NCBI RefSeq assembly: GCF_024721115.1
Contig: NZ_JAMDHK010000004.1
Span: 259,015-323,014 of the forward strand
Length of the DNA: 64,000 nucleotides
DNA from: Salipiger pentaromativorans
GTDB lineage: Bacteria > Pseudomonadota > Alphaproteobacteria > Rhodobacterales > Rhodobacteraceae
Direction of reading: 5' to 3'
This document shows, piece by piece, positions 35,915 through 45,410 of this stretch (position 1 is the first letter of the stretch; every line of letters starts with the position of its first letter). Below the pieces are notes generated by a model that worked only from the letters and a program-made list of their open reading frames with translations, was not told where the DNA came from and did no database searches. Position numbers and translations under genes: made by a program.

Positions 35915-36715
35915 TTACCCGTCGCAGCCCTGAATATCGACTGCGTGCCGGCTGCCCAGGACGGTGATGCGCAGGCGCGACCGGTCGAGCATGAAGGGTT
36001 TGCCGTCCATATGCATGAGCTTGGTCTCGGCGATCAGCGTGCCGCCTTCGCGGTGGGTTTTCGGTTCGGCGACCCAGACCGTCGGCTGGCCGCTCTCGAT
36101 TACGGTTTCCTCGTCACCGCCGGCACCGGGCATGTCGATCTCGGCGCGCAGGGCAAGCCCGCTCTTGGCCGGGCTGACCTTGCAGCGCACCTGTTTCACC
36201 GCGGCCTCGCGTTCCGAGAACGGCGCCGAGGCGAGCGCCGAGGCGATCATCGGATCGGGGGTGCCGAGCGTTGCGGGCAGGGTGGCGCGGATGCGCAGCG
36301 TGTGCGGCAGGCAGATGTCGTTGCACAGGCCAAGCTGCATTTCGGTCTCGAGCGCGATGTCGCCGCTCCGGTCCGGGGTGATGCGCAGCGGAAGCACAAG
36401 CTCGTTCTTGTATCCGACCGAACGCATGCCCGATTGCCAGAACACATGTGGCGTGGGCCAGAGCACCTCGACCGCCTCGGTATTGCGCGATCCGCGCCAG
36501 TCGAAGACCGGGGGAATGCCGGCCTCGCCCGGCGCGCGCCAATAGGTCTTCCAGCCGGGCGCCAGCGTCAGGTGCAGCGCGGCCATGTGATCGCCGTTCG
36601 GCAGGCGCCATCCGGGGCGCAGCTCGGCGTGAACGGGATCGTCCGCGCGGGCCGGTGTGGACAGCGCGAGGCAGGCGGCGAGAAGGAGGGTCAGGCGTCG
36701 GATCATAGGGATCAC
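35915..36715 (-). CDS. Periplasmic DsbD N-terminal domain-like protein
   Basis: 266 residues. A signal peptide (MIRRLTLLLAACLALSTPARA) precedes the mature part, which resembles the N-terminal domain of DsbD (thiol:disulfide interchange protein). Family marks are GWKTYWRAPGEAGIPP, VLWPTPHVF and the redox pair in LCNDICLPH. No membrane or thioredoxin-like part is present, so it is a stand-alone soluble domain. Two starts are possible: GTG at 36715, with AAGAG 7 nt upstream, and ATG at 36706; both keep the signal peptide. Divergent from yqgE. Confidence 0.78.
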   Translation of the reverse strand: MIPMIRRLTLLLAACLALSTPARADDPVHAELRPGWRLPNGDHMAALHLTLAPGWKTYWRAPGEAGIPPVFDWRGSRNTEAVEVLWPTPHVFWQSGMRSVGYKNELVLPLRITPDRSGDIALETEMQLGLCNDICLPHTLRIRATLPATLGTPDPMIASALASAPFSEREAAVKQVRCKVSPAKSGLALRAEIDMPGAGGDEETVIESGQPTVWVAEPKTHREGGTLIAETKLMHMDGKPFMLDRSRLRITVLGSRHAVDIQGCDG

Positions 36716-36846
36716 ATGGCGGCTCTTGAATGAAATGCCAAGTCACATTGCGGCGATAGCCGCGCGAGCCGTGGCGTCTCGTCCCTTGCGCCACAGGACG
36801 CAGAGCGCCATGCTGGGGCCAAGACCCGGTGCAGAAAGTCGAGCTT

Positions 36847-37422
36847 ATGGATAACGCCAGCGGTGTGACGGACCTGACAGGCAAGATGCTGATCGCGATG
36901 CCCGGAATGGGCGATCCGCGATTCGAGCATTCCGTCGTCTATATGTGCGCCCATTCCGACGAGGGGGCGATGGGTCTCATCGTCAACAAGCCTTCGGGCG
37001 ATGTGACGATGGCAGGGCTGCTCGAACAGCTTTCGATCACGCCGGGGCCGGGGCTCGACCGGCTCAAGGTGCATTTCGGCGGTCCGGTCGAGATGGGGCG
37101 CGGCTTTGTGCTGCATTCGCCGGATTACCTGTCGGGGCTGACGACATTGAAGGTGGACGAGCGGTTTCACATGACCGGCACGCTGGACGTGCTTGAAACC
37201 ATCGCGCGCGGCGAGGGGCCGGCGCAGTGGATGGCGATGCTGGGCTATGCCGGCTGGGGGCCGGGGCAGCTCGAGGGCGAACTGGCCCAGAACGGCTGGC
37301 TGGTCTGCGATGCCTCTCCCGAGCTGGTCTTCGGCACCGCCGATGCCGCGAAATGGGAGGCGGCGCTGAACTCGCTGGGAATTCCCGCGCATCTGCTCTC
37401 CGCCGAGGGCGGAACCGCCTGA
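36847..37422 (+). CDS. YqgE/AlgH family protein
   Basis: 191 residues. The DUF179 fold is shown by [31 protein letters not shown] and VHFGGPVE, plus the late [11 protein letters not shown]. Function is not established; family members are linked loosely to transcription or envelope traits. The ATG at 36847 is chosen over a GTG at 36829 because it starts nearer the conserved LTGK motif; neither has a strong ribosome site. Confidence 0.88.
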   Translation: MDNASGVTDLTGKMLIAMPGMGDPRFEHSVVYMCAHSDEGAMGLIVNKPSGDVTMAGLLEQLSITPGPGLDRLKVHFGGPVEMGRGFVLHSPDYLSGLTTLKVDERFHMTGTLDVLETIARGEGPAQWMAMLGYAGWGPGQLEGELAQNGWLVCDASPELVFGTADAAKWEAALNSLGIPAHLLSAEGGTA

Positions 37423-37470
37423 GCGGGCGCGCCCGGCCGATGCGGCCGGGCAATGCCCTTATGTATGATC

Positions 37471-38595
37471 TCAGGCCGGAAGCTCGAGCGCCTGCTGCGG
37501 AGAGATCGTGTCGCGCGACAGCGCCTCGCCCACGGCGGCATTGGTCAGCTTGCCCGCATGCACGTTCAGCCCGGCCAGCAGATGCGGATCCTCGGCGCAG
37601 GCCCCGCGCCAGCCCTTGTCCGCCAGCGCCAGCACGAAGGGCAGGGTCGCATTGCCAAGCGCGATGGTTGAGCTGCGCGGCACCGCCCCCGGCATGTTCG
37701 CGACGCAGTAATGCTGGATGCCGTCCACCTCATAGACCGGATCGTCATGGGTGGTGGCGCGCGAGGTCTCGAAACAGCCGCCCTGGTCGATGGCCACATC
37801 GACCAGCACCGCGCCCGGTTTCATCTCGGCCAGCATCGCCCGCGACACCAGCTTGGGCGCGGCCGCGCCGGGGATGAGCACCGCGCCGATCACCATATCC
37901 GCCTGCGCGATCAGCTCGCTCAGCGCGCCCTCCGTCGAGTAGCGGTTGCGGAACACGCTGCCGAACACATCGTCGAGATAGCGCAGACGCGGCAGCGACC
38001 GGTCGAGCACGGTGACCTCCGCGCCCATACCGGCGGCGATGCGCGCCGCATGGGTGCCGACATTGCCGCCGCCGATCACCAGCACATTGGCGGGGCCCAC
38101 GCCGGGCACGCCGCCCATCAGCACGCCGCGCCCGCCATTGGGCTTTTGCAGCGCCCATGCACCCATCTGCGGCGCCAGACGGCCCGCGACCTCCGACATC
38201 GGCGCCAGCAGCGGCAGCCCGCCACGGTCGTCGGTCACCGTCTCATAGGCGATGCAGGTCGCGCCCGAGGCCAGCAGATCTTCGGTCTGCGCGGGATCCG
38301 GGGCGAGATGCAGATAGGTGAAGAGAAGCTGGCCCGGGCGCAGCATCTTGCGCTCGGCGGGTTGCGGTTCCTTCACCTTCACGATCATGTCGCTTTCGGC
38401 AAAGACCTCGGCCGCGCCGTCCACGACCCGTGCGCCGGCGGCGAGATAGGCCGTATCGTCGAACCCGGCGCCCAGCCCGGCGCCGCGTTGCACCAGCACG
38501 CCGTGGCCATGCGCCACGGCTTCGCGGGCGGCGTTGGGCGTGAGCCCGACGCGGTGTTCCTGAGGTTTGACCTCGGTGGGGCATCCAATGATCAT
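37471..38595 (-). CDS. ald: Alanine dehydrogenase
   Basis: 374 residues. It deaminates L-alanine to pyruvate and ammonium with NAD. The N-terminal [17 protein letters not shown] is the family start, KVKEPQPAE and YLHLAPD carry the substrate lysine and histidine, and [15 protein letters not shown] is the NAD-binding loop. The start at 38595 is preceded by GGAAGG. It is divergent from an Lrp-type regulator, the standard AldR arrangement. Confidence 0.96.
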   Translation of the reverse strand: MIIGCPTEVKPQEHRVGLTPNAAREAVAHGHGVLVQRGAGLGAGFDDTAYLAAGARVVDGAAEVFAESDMIVKVKEPQPAERKMLRPGQLLFTYLHLAPDPAQTEDLLASGATCIAYETVTDDRGGLPLLAPMSEVAGRLAPQMGAWALQKPNGGRGVLMGGVPGVGPANVLVIGGGNVGTHAARIAAGMGAEVTVLDRSLPRLRYLDDVFGSVFRNRYSTEGALSELIAQADMVIGAVLIPGAAAPKLVSRAMLAEMKPGAVLVDVAIDQGGCFETSRATTHDDPVYEVDGIQHYCVANMPGAVPRSSTIALGNATLPFVLALADKGWRGACAEDPHLLAGLNVHAGKLTNAAVGEALSRDTISPQQALELPA

Positions 38596-38730
38596 CGCGT
38601 ATCCTTCCCTGTTGTGTTTTCCACAATCCTGCCAAGCGTGGCTTGCAATTTCCGAGCGGATTTGATGCGTTGAAATCCGCCTTGATCGCAGAATCTTCGA
38701 CAACCTGACCGCTTTGCGAAAGAAACCGCC

Positions 38731-39189
38731 ATGGAGCTAGACGACCTTGACCGCCGCATCCTGCGGGTGCTCCAGAAACAGGGGCGGATGTCGAATGCCG
38801 AACTGTCCGAGCAGGTGCATCTGTCGCCCTCCGCCTGCCACCGCCGGGTGCAGCGGCTGGAGACCGAAGGCTATATCCGCGGCTATGTGGCGCTGCTGGA
38901 TGCACGCAAGATGAACATGCCGACCACGGTCTTTGTCGAGATCACCCTGAGCGCGCAGGCCGATGAGGTGCTCGACGCCTTCGAGAAGGCGGTGGCGCGG
39001 GTGCCGGATGTGCTGGAATGCCACCTGATGGCGGGCAGCGCCGATTACATCCTCAAGGTGGTGGCCGAGGACACCGAAGATTTCGCCCGCATCCATCGCC
39101 AGTACCTGACCCGCCTGCCGGGGGTGGCGCAGATGCAGTCGAGCTTTGCCCTGCTCACCGTCTTCAAGACCACGGCCCTGCCGGTCTGA
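38731..39189 (+). CDS. Lrp/AsnC-family regulator, probable activator of ald (AldR)
   Basis: 152 residues. The N-terminal HTH is GRMSNAELSEQVHLSPSACH, followed by RRVQRLETEGYIRG. The C-terminal part is the ligand-binding RAM domain (ECHLMAGSADYILKVV). Lrp-type regulators beside ald usually activate it in response to alanine. The 135-nt divergent interval holds the likely shared promoter. Confidence 0.9.
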   Translation: MELDDLDRRILRVLQKQGRMSNAELSEQVHLSPSACHRRVQRLETEGYIRGYVALLDARKMNMPTTVFVEITLSAQADEVLDAFEKAVARVPDVLECHLMAGSADYILKVVAEDTEDFARIHRQYLTRLPGVAQMQSSFALLTVFKTTALPV

Positions 39190-39207
39190 GCGCGGTTGCA
39201 CGGCTCT

Positions 39208-39257
39208 CAATTGTCTGACATATCAAATGTCAGACAATTGGGTTTGCGGTTGTCTGA
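39208..39257. promoter_or_regulatory. Large operator-like dyad with a third half-site before the GMC gene
   Basis: CAATTGTCTGACAT (39208-39221) and its complement ATGTCAGACAATTG (39227-39240) flank a 5-nt spacer. Each arm holds a small palindrome, TGTC-N-GACA. A third TTGTCTGA is at 39250-39257. The array ends 19 nt before the GMC start at 39277, so it covers its promoter or ribosome site. TGTCnGACA-like sites are typical of GntR/FCD regulators. No such regulator is in the window. Confidence 0.65.
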
Positions 39258-39276
39258 TCGGCAGGGAGGAGGGGCC

Positions 39277-40857
39277 ATGTCCTGGGATCACGTCATCATC
39301 GGCGCGGGCAGCGCGGGCTGCGTGCTGGCCAAGCGGCTCTCGGAGGCCGGGCGCCGCGTGCTGCTGCTCGAGGCGGGCGGGCGCGACAATTACCATTGGA
39401 TCCACATTCCGATGGGCTATCTCTACTGCATCGGCAACCCGCGCACCGACTGGTGCTACCGCACCGCCGAGGAGCCGGGGCTGAACGGGCGCTCGCTGCT
39501 CTATCCGCGCGGCAAGGTGCTGGGCGGCTGCTCGTCGATCAACGGCATGCTCTATCTGCGCGGCCAGGCGGCGGATTACGACGGCTGGCGGCAGATGGGG
39601 CTGGCAGGCTGGGGCTGGGACGACGTGCTGCCCTATTTTAGGAAATCCGAGGATTATGTCGAGGGCGCCAGCGAACTGCATGGTGCGGGCGGCGAGTGGC
39701 GGGTGGAGAACCAGCGGCTGCACTGGCAGGTGCTGGATGACTGGATGGCGGCAGCGGAGGCGGCGGGTCTGCCGAAGGTCAGTGATTTCAACACCGGCGA
39801 CAACGAGGGCGTCGGTTATTTCCGGGTGAATCAGCGCGCGGGCTGGCGGATGAACACGGCCAAGGCGTTCCTGCGCACGACCGATAGCGAGACGCTGCGC
39901 GTGGAAACGCAGGCGCATGTGACCGGGTTGCTCTGGGAGGGCCGCAAGGTGGTGGGTGTCGCCTATGAGCAGGGCGGGCAGGCGCGCGAGGCGCGCTGCG
40001 GCGGCGATGTGATCCTCTCGGCGGGGGCGGTGAACTCGCCGCATCTGTTGCAGCTTGCAGGGATCGGCCCGGCGGATCTGCTGCGCGGACACGGGATCGA
40101 GGTGAAGCACGACGCGCCGGGCGTGGGCGGCAATCTTCAGGACCATCTTCAACTGCGCTGCGCCTGGCGGCTGACGGGGGCGAAAACTCTGAACACCCTG
40201 GCCAATTCGTTCTGGGGCAAGGCCAAGATCGGGCTGGAATATCTGGCACGGCGCTCGGGGCCGATGTCCATGGCGCCGTCGCAGCTCGGCGCTTTCGCGA
40301 AATCCCGGCCGGGGCTGGCGACGCCGGATCTGGAGTATCACGTGCAGCCGCTCTCGCTCGACGCTTTCGGCCAGCCGCTGCACAGCTTCCCGGCGGTCAC
40401 CGCCAGCGTCTGCAACCTGCGGCCCGAAAGCCGGGGGTCGGTCAGGCTGGCCTCGCCCGATCCGAAAGCGCCGCCGGTGATTGCGCCGAATTATCTTGCG
40501 ACCGAGGGCGACCGGCGCGTGGCGGTGGACAGCATCCGCCTGACCCGCCGGATCGTCGCGCAAAGCCCGATGGCGAAATACGCGCCCGAAGAGATCAAGC
40601 CGGGGCTCTCCTATGAGAGCGACGCCGATCTGGTGCGGGCGGCGGGCGAGGTCGGCACGACGATCTTTCACCCGGTGGGCACGGTGTGCATGGGGACGGG
40701 GGAGGAGGCGCCGCTCGATGCGGAATGTCGCATGAACGGAATCGGCGGGTTGCGGGTGGTGGATGCCAGCGTGATGCCGACGATCACCAGCGGCAACACC
40801 AATGCGCCGACGATCATGATTGCCGAGAAGGCGGCGGATATGATCCTGCGGGGGTAA
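39277..40857 (+). CDS. GMC-family flavoprotein oxidoreductase, choline dehydrogenase-like
   Basis: 526 residues. The FAD site is VIIGAGSAGCVLAKRLSE; GGCSSINGMLYLRGQAADYD is the GMC signature 1; GAVNSPHLLQLAGIG is signature 2. The catalytic His is in FHPVGTVCMG, with a final asparagine region GNTNAPTIMIAEKAAD. The start at 39277 is chosen because GGGAGGAGGGG precedes it. Substrate (choline, alcohol or sugar) cannot be read out. It stands alone behind a strong operator-like dyad. Confidence 0.9.
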   Translation: MSWDHVIIGAGSAGCVLAKRLSEAGRRVLLLEAGGRDNYHWIHIPMGYLYCIGNPRTDWCYRTAEEPGLNGRSLLYPRGKVLGGCSSINGMLYLRGQAADYDGWRQMGLAGWGWDDVLPYFRKSEDYVEGASELHGAGGEWRVENQRLHWQVLDDWMAAAEAAGLPKVSDFNTGDNEGVGYFRVNQRAGWRMNTAKAFLRTTDSETLRVETQAHVTGLLWEGRKVVGVAYEQGGQAREARCGGDVILSAGAVNSPHLLQLAGIGPADLLRGHGIEVKHDAPGVGGNLQDHLQLRCAWRLTGAKTLNTLANSFWGKAKIGLEYLARRSGPMSMAPSQLGAFAKSRPGLATPDLEYHVQPLSLDAFGQPLHSFPAVTASVCNLRPESRGSVRLASPDPKAPPVIAPNYLATEGDRRVAVDSIRLTRRIVAQSPMAKYAPEEIKPGLSYESDADLVRAAGEVGTTIFHPVGTVCMGTGEEAPLDAECRMNGIGGLRVVDASVMPTITSGNTNAPTIMIAEKAADMILRG

Positions 40858-40872
40858 CGAGCCTGCGGGGGC

Positions 40873-40899
40873 GGTGGGCAGGATTGCCCACCCTACCGA
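40873..40899. repeat. Dispersed palindromic repeat, copy 2
   Basis: GGTGGGCA and TGCCCACC around a 3-nt loop, then CTACCGA. See the copy at 5915-5940. It lies 15 nt after the GMC stop. Confidence 0.7.
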
Positions 40900-40927
40900 T
40901 GTCCCGGCGTCGAGACGCGGAGAGGGC

Positions 40928-40950
40928 GGGACGCCTCCGGCGGGCGTATT
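40928..40950. repeat. Dispersed element, copy 2
   Basis: GGGACGCCTCCGGCGGGCGTATT, almost identical to the reverse complement of 33552-33574. Here AGAAGAAG follows after TTTGCCAAG. Intergenic between the GMC gene and ccoS. Confidence 0.55.
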
Positions 40951-41045
40951 TTGCCAAGAGAAGAAGATCAGGGGCGCGCCTTTGCCCTTCTTCTCTTTCC
41001 AAATACGCAAATACGATCGGCGACGCAGGCGCGCCCTGTCGAGGT

Positions 41046-41207
41046 TCAGTCCTGTTTCGGGGCGTCGTCGTACTGCCCCGAGAGGATGCGCTGGGCGTTG
41101 CCCTCGGGGTCGTCGTATTGCTTTGTCCGCACGGTGATCACGAAGAACAGCAGGCCCATGCCGCCGAGGAACAGCGAAATCGGGATCAGGTAGAGCAGGA
41201 TGTTCAT
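41046..41207 (-). CDS. ccoS: cbb3 oxidase assembly protein CcoS
   Basis: 53 residues, found by translating the minus strand by hand. It starts MNILLYLIPISLFLGGMGLL, one membrane segment, and continues VRTKQYDDPEGNAQRILSG, the CcoS signature (QYDD-xG-A-RIL). CcoS is needed for cofactor insertion into the CcoN subunit. It lies 34 nt downstream of ccoI, the expected ccoGHIS order. Confidence 0.9.
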   Translation of the reverse strand: MNILLYLIPISLFLGGMGLLFFVITVRTKQYDDPEGNAQRILSGQYDDAPKQD

Positions 41208-41241
41208 TCGGGTCTCTTTCCCTATCCGGGGCCGCGCCGGG

Positions 41242-43425
41242 TCAGCGCAGCCGCAGGGCGTTCAGCGACACTGTAATCGAGGAGGCCGACATGGCCAATG
41301 CGGCGATCAGCGGCGAACACAATCCCGCGATGGCCAGCGGCACGGCGATGACATTGTACCAGGTGGCGATGCCGAAATTCTCGCGGATGCGTTTGGTGGC
41401 GCGGCTGGCGGTGCCGATGGCGTCGGGCACCGGGGCCAGCGAATTGCCCAGCAGCACGATGTCCGAGGCGACGCGGGCGGCATCCAGTGCCGAGGCGGGG
41501 GAGATCGAGACATGGGCGCTGGCGAGCGCCGCCGTGTCGTTGAGCCCGTCGCCCACCATCAGCACATGGCGGCCCTCGTCGGAGAGCGCCTTGATCCGTG
41601 CCGCCTTGTCCTGCGGCAGCGCCTCGGCGATCCATTGCGGGATGCCCAGCCGGTCTGCCAGGGTTTCCACCGCGCGGGTGGTGTCGCCGGACATCAGGAT
41701 CACGCGTTTGCCGCTCTCGACCAGCGCGCGCACCGCCTCTTCGGCGCCATCACGCAAGCTGTCGGTGAAGGTGAAGACCTGCGCCGGGCCTTCGCCCACG
41801 CGCAGCCAGGCCGAGGTCACGTCGGACTGCCCGCCGCCGACCCAGGCCGCGCGGCCCAGCCGCACCTGCTGGCCGCGCCACACGGCTTGCGTACCGTAGC
41901 CCGGCACCTCTTCGGCTTCGCTCAGCGTGGCGGGTTTGATCCCGGCGGTGCGCAGTGTGGCGGTCAGCGAGGCGGACAGCGGATGCGAGGAGCCCTCGGC
42001 CAGCGCCAGCGCGATTTCCAGATCGTTGCGGGTGAAATCGCCGGTATTGGTGACCTCGGGCGCGCCTGCGGTCAGCGTGCCGGTCTTGTCGAAGACCACC
42101 GTATCGACCTGGGAGAGCCGTTCCAGCGCGGTGCCGTCCTTGATCAGCAGGCCCTTCTTGAAGAGCCTGCCGGAAGCGGCGGTGGTCACCGCCGGTACGG
42201 CCAGACCCAGCGCGCAGGGGCAGGTGATGATCAGCACGGCGGCGGCGATGTTCAGCGCGACGCGGAAATCCTGCGTGTAGAGGAACCAGCCGATGAACGC
42301 CAAGGCGGAGAGGATATGCACGCCCGGCGCGTAGAGCTTGGCGGCCTTGTCGGCGAGCGGCGTGTAATTGGCCCGGCCGGATTCGGCCACCGCCACCAGA
42401 TCGGCCATGCGGTGCAGCGAGGTCTCGCGGCCCACGGCGGTGGCGCGCACCACCAGCGGGCCGGTGAGGTTGACCTCGCCCGCGCTCACGCGTGTGCCGG
42501 GGGCTGCGAAGACGGGCAGCGTCTCGCCGGTGAGCAGGGAGCGGTCGAGTTCGGACTGGCCTTCGGTGATCTCGCCATCGACGGGCATCCGTCCGCCGGG
42601 GCGCACGCGCAGCAGATCGCCCACCGCCAGATCGGCGACGGAGACCTGTTCCTCGCCGTCCTCGGTCATGCGCCAGGCGCGGGGCACTTCCAGCGCCGCC
42701 AGCTCCTCGGCGGCGGAGCGCGCGATGGAGCGGGTGCGGTGGTCGAGATAGCGGCCGGTCAGCAGGAAGAAGGTGAGCGCGATGGCGGCGTCGAAATAGG
42801 CGTGCTCGCCCGAAAGCGAGGTCTCCCAGAGCGAGGTCGCCACCGCCAGCAGGATCGCCAGCGAGATCGGCACATCCATGTTCAGGCGGCCCGCTTTCAG
42901 CGCGCCCCAGGCGTTGCGGAAAAAGATCTGACCGGAAAAGGCGATCACCGGAAGGGTGATCGCGGCCGAGATCCAGTGGAACATGTCGCGGGTCGGCCCC
43001 TCGGCACCGGACCAGACCGAGATCGACAGCAGCATGACATTCATCATGGCAAAGCCCGCGACCGCCAGCCGCATCAGCAGGTCGCGCCCGGCCTTGTCGG
43101 TCTTGGTGGCAGCCAGAGCGCCGGTGTCGAGCTCATGCGCCTCGTAACCGGCGCCCTCGACCACTGGGATGAAATCCGATGCGTCGAGGCCCGGATCGGC
43201 CTCGATGCTGACCCGCTTCATCGTCAGGTTGACGCGGGCGGATCGCACGCCCGGCGTCTCGTTCAGAGCGGTTTCCACCGCGCGCATGCAATTGGCGCAG
43301 TGGATCGTTGGCAGCGACAGGACCACATGCGCGTCCGAGGGGTCCTGCGCCGCCAGCGCCTCGGCGGCGGGGGCGGCGGAACAGGCGGGGCAGGCCGAGA
43401 CCTGCGGGCGCATGGCTGCGGTCAT
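41242..43425 (-). CDS. ccoI: Copper-transporting P1B-type ATPase of the cbb3 assembly operon
   Basis: 727 residues. An N-terminal metal-binding domain contains IHCANCMRAVE, followed by eight membrane helices. The ion-path motif is ITCPCALGLAVP (CPC), the phosphorylation motif DKTGTLTAGAPE and the hinge GDGLNDTAAL. It moves copper for cbb3 oxidase biogenesis. It begins 4 nt after the ccoH stop, so both are co-transcribed. Confidence 0.95.
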   Translation of the reverse strand: MTAAMRPQVSACPACSAAPAAEALAAQDPSDAHVVLSLPTIHCANCMRAVETALNETPGVRSARVNLTMKRVSIEADPGLDASDFIPVVEGAGYEAHELDTGALAATKTDKAGRDLLMRLAVAGFAMMNVMLLSISVWSGAEGPTRDMFHWISAAITLPVIAFSGQIFFRNAWGALKAGRLNMDVPISLAILLAVATSLWETSLSGEHAYFDAAIALTFFLLTGRYLDHRTRSIARSAAEELAALEVPRAWRMTEDGEEQVSVADLAVGDLLRVRPGGRMPVDGEITEGQSELDRSLLTGETLPVFAAPGTRVSAGEVNLTGPLVVRATAVGRETSLHRMADLVAVAESGRANYTPLADKAAKLYAPGVHILSALAFIGWFLYTQDFRVALNIAAAVLIITCPCALGLAVPAVTTAASGRLFKKGLLIKDGTALERLSQVDTVVFDKTGTLTAGAPEVTNTGDFTRNDLEIALALAEGSSHPLSASLTATLRTAGIKPATLSEAEEVPGYGTQAVWRGQQVRLGRAAWVGGGQSDVTSAWLRVGEGPAQVFTFTDSLRDGAEEAVRALVESGKRVILMSGDTTRAVETLADRLGIPQWIAEALPQDKAARIKALSDEGRHVLMVGDGLNDTAALASAHVSISPASALDAARVASDIVLLGNSLAPVPDAIGTASRATKRIRENFGIATWYNVIAVPLAIAGLCSPLIAALAMSASSITVSLNALRLR

Positions 43426-43429
43426 GTCG

Positions 43430-43894
43430 TCACTCCTTGACGTAAAGTTCCAGGCGCTGCTGGAAGAGCGTGCCGTCGAAAGCCTCGGCGTTCAGCCAGA
43501 CATTCCAGTAGCCGGGCGCCAGCGCGTCCTCGGCCACATAGGCCCGCCCGTCGAAGCGGAAATCGGGCTCGTGGTCGTCCTTGACGTTGGTGGTGCGCCC
43601 GATCTTGGCCGAGAGCCTGGCAGGCTGCACCGGGTAGCCTTTCTCGTCGGTGATCGCGAGCACCACATGGCCGGCGTCATGGCTGGTCTCGACCGTCCAG
43701 CCCAGGGCCTCCTGCGCCTCGCGGCGCTTGTCGAAGGTCTGGCTGGCGACGTAGGAGTTGTCGACCTCGAGCCCGGGGAAGGTCGCGATGGCGTTATAGG
43801 CCAGCGCGAGATTGACCCCGATGATCACGCCGAAAGCGCCCACGAAAATCGCCAGCACATGCCAGCCGGTGAGCCTGCGTTCCTTGGTAGCCAT
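43430..43894 (-). CDS. ccoH: cbb3 oxidase assembly protein CcoH (FixH)
   Basis: 154 residues with one N-terminal helix (WHVLAIFVGAFGVIIGVNLALA) and a periplasmic beta domain ending LFQQRLELYVKE. The family is loosely conserved; position between ccoG and ccoI settles it. It overlaps ccoG by 1 nt (TGATG). Confidence 0.93.
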   Translation of the reverse strand: MATKERRLTGWHVLAIFVGAFGVIIGVNLALAYNAIATFPGLEVDNSYVASQTFDKRREAQEALGWTVETSHDAGHVVLAITDEKGYPVQPARLSAKIGRTTNVKDDHEPDFRFDGRAYVAEDALAPGYWNVWLNAEAFDGTLFQQRLELYVKE

Positions 43895-45327
43895 CAGTTA
43901 TCCCGTCCGTTGAAGACCGTGTCGTTCTCTGCCTTGGTGCCGTTGGTCAGATCCTCGACCCAGAGGCTGAACGAGGTACGTTCGTCCTGGGCCTCTTCGG
44001 TCCCTTTCGGCGCCGTGACATAGACCCGCTGGAGATAGGTCTCGTTGGCGGGCACGTCCACCACCATATCGTCCTCGCCTTCGAGCGACAGGCTCAGATT
44101 GTCGCTGCCAGTGAGCGACAGTTCGAAGGGCCGGGCCTCGCCGTGCTTGTTGAGCAGGCGCACGTCATAGGTGTTGCGGATCGACCCGTCGGAGAGCACC
44201 ACGAAAGTCGGGTTGCGAACCGGGGCGACGGTCATCTCGATCTCGGGGCGCATGAAGAGCGCAAAGACCAGACCGATGCCCACCAGCGACCAGAGCGCGG
44301 TGTAGAGGATGACACGCGGGCGGAAGACGTGCTTCCAGACCGGGCGGGGGGTGCTGCCACCGCGCTCGCGATCCTCGTCGGAAAGCGCGAGATAGTCGAT
44401 AAGGCCCCGCGGCTTGCCGATCTTTTCCATGACGTCGTCGCAGGCGTCGATGCAGAGCGCGCAGGTGATGCAGGCGAGCTGCTGGCCGTCGCGGATGTCG
44501 ATCCCCATCGGGCAGACGTTCACGCAGGCGCGGCAGTCGATGCAATCGCCGAGCTGGTCGGCGCCTTCGCCCTTGCGGTGCTTGCCGCGCGGCTCGCCGC
44601 GCCAGTCGCGATAGCCGACGGTCAGCGTGTCTTCGTCCATCATCGCGGCCTGGATCCGCGGCCAGGGGCAGGCGTAGATGCAGATCTGTTCGCGGGCGAA
44701 ACCGCCGAAGGCAAAGGTCGTGGCGGTGAGGATGAGGATGGTCGTGTAGGCCACCGCATGGGCCTGACCGGTGACGAGATTGTGCAGCAGCGTCGGCGCG
44801 TCGGTGAAATAGAACACCCAGGCGCCGCCGGTGGCCAGCGCGATCAGGAACCAGGCGACCCATTTGGTGATCCGCAGCCGCAACTTGCGGAAATCCCATT
44901 TCTTCTGCCGATGCAGACGCAGGCGGGCGTTGCGGTCGCCTTCGATCCAGCGTTCGACCAGAATGAAAAGATCGGTCCAGACGGTCTGCGGACAGGCATA
45001 GCCGCACCAGACCCGTCCCAGCGCCGAGGTGAAGAGGAAGAGCCCGAGCCCCGCCATCACCAGAAGGCCCGCGACGAAATAGAATTCATGCGGCCAGATC
45101 TCGATCATGAAGAAGAAGAACCGCCGCCCGGCGAGGTCCAGCAACACCGCCTGATCGGGCAGTTCCGGTCCGCGATCCCAGCGGAGCCAGGGGGTGATGT
45201 AGTAGATGCCCAGCATGACGGCCATCAGCACCCACTTGAGATTGCGGAATTTCCCGCTCACCCGCCGGGGGAAGATCGGTTCGCGTGCTTCGTAAAGGGA
45301 GGGGGCGGGAGTCTCGGTATCAGCCAC
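43894..45327 (-). CDS. ccoG: cbb3 oxidase accessory ferredoxin-type membrane protein CcoG (RdxB/FixG)
   Basis: 477 residues. The start is a GTG at 45327 with GGAG 8 nt upstream; it gives MADTETPAPS. Membrane segments alternate with redox motifs: CGYACPQTVW and CIYACPWPRIQ, then two 4Fe-4S ferredoxin clusters, CIDCRACVNVCPMG and CITCALCIDACDD, and a C-terminal Ig-like FixG domain. It is a cupric reductase in studied relatives. An FNR-type box stands 67-80 nt upstream. Confidence 0.94.
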   Translation of the reverse strand: MADTETPAPSLYEAREPIFPRRVSGKFRNLKWVLMAVMLGIYYITPWLRWDRGPELPDQAVLLDLAGRRFFFFMIEIWPHEFYFVAGLLVMAGLGLFLFTSALGRVWCGYACPQTVWTDLFILVERWIEGDRNARLRLHRQKKWDFRKLRLRITKWVAWFLIALATGGAWVFYFTDAPTLLHNLVTGQAHAVAYTTILILTATTFAFGGFAREQICIYACPWPRIQAAMMDEDTLTVGYRDWRGEPRGKHRKGEGADQLGDCIDCRACVNVCPMGIDIRDGQQLACITCALCIDACDDVMEKIGKPRGLIDYLALSDEDRERGGSTPRPVWKHVFRPRVILYTALWSLVGIGLVFALFMRPEIEMTVAPVRNPTFVVLSDGSIRNTYDVRLLNKHGEARPFELSLTGSDNLSLSLEGEDDMVVDVPANETYLQRVYVTAPKGTEEAQDERTSFSLWVEDLTNGTKAENDTVFNGRDN

Positions 45328-45393
45328 GGGGAATCGCTCCGGTGTCAGGTTGCCTGTTGCGGGCCCTTTTCGCGCCGCAAGGTTGCGGCAACA

Positions 45394-45407
45394 TTGACCT
45401 GCATCAA
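45394..45407. promoter_or_regulatory. FNR/FnrL box upstream of ccoG
   Basis: TTGACCTGCATCAA (TTGAC-N4-ATCAA), one base off the FNR consensus. Position 67-80 nt upstream of the ccoG start suits class II activation of ccoGHIS under low oxygen. Confidence 0.75.
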
Positions 45408-45410
45408 TAA

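Noticed and set aside
41200..43440. A 746-codon frame antisense to ccoI
   Set aside because: Shadow of the P-type ATPase gene; the peptide is Gly/Arg/Gln-rich and matches no family.
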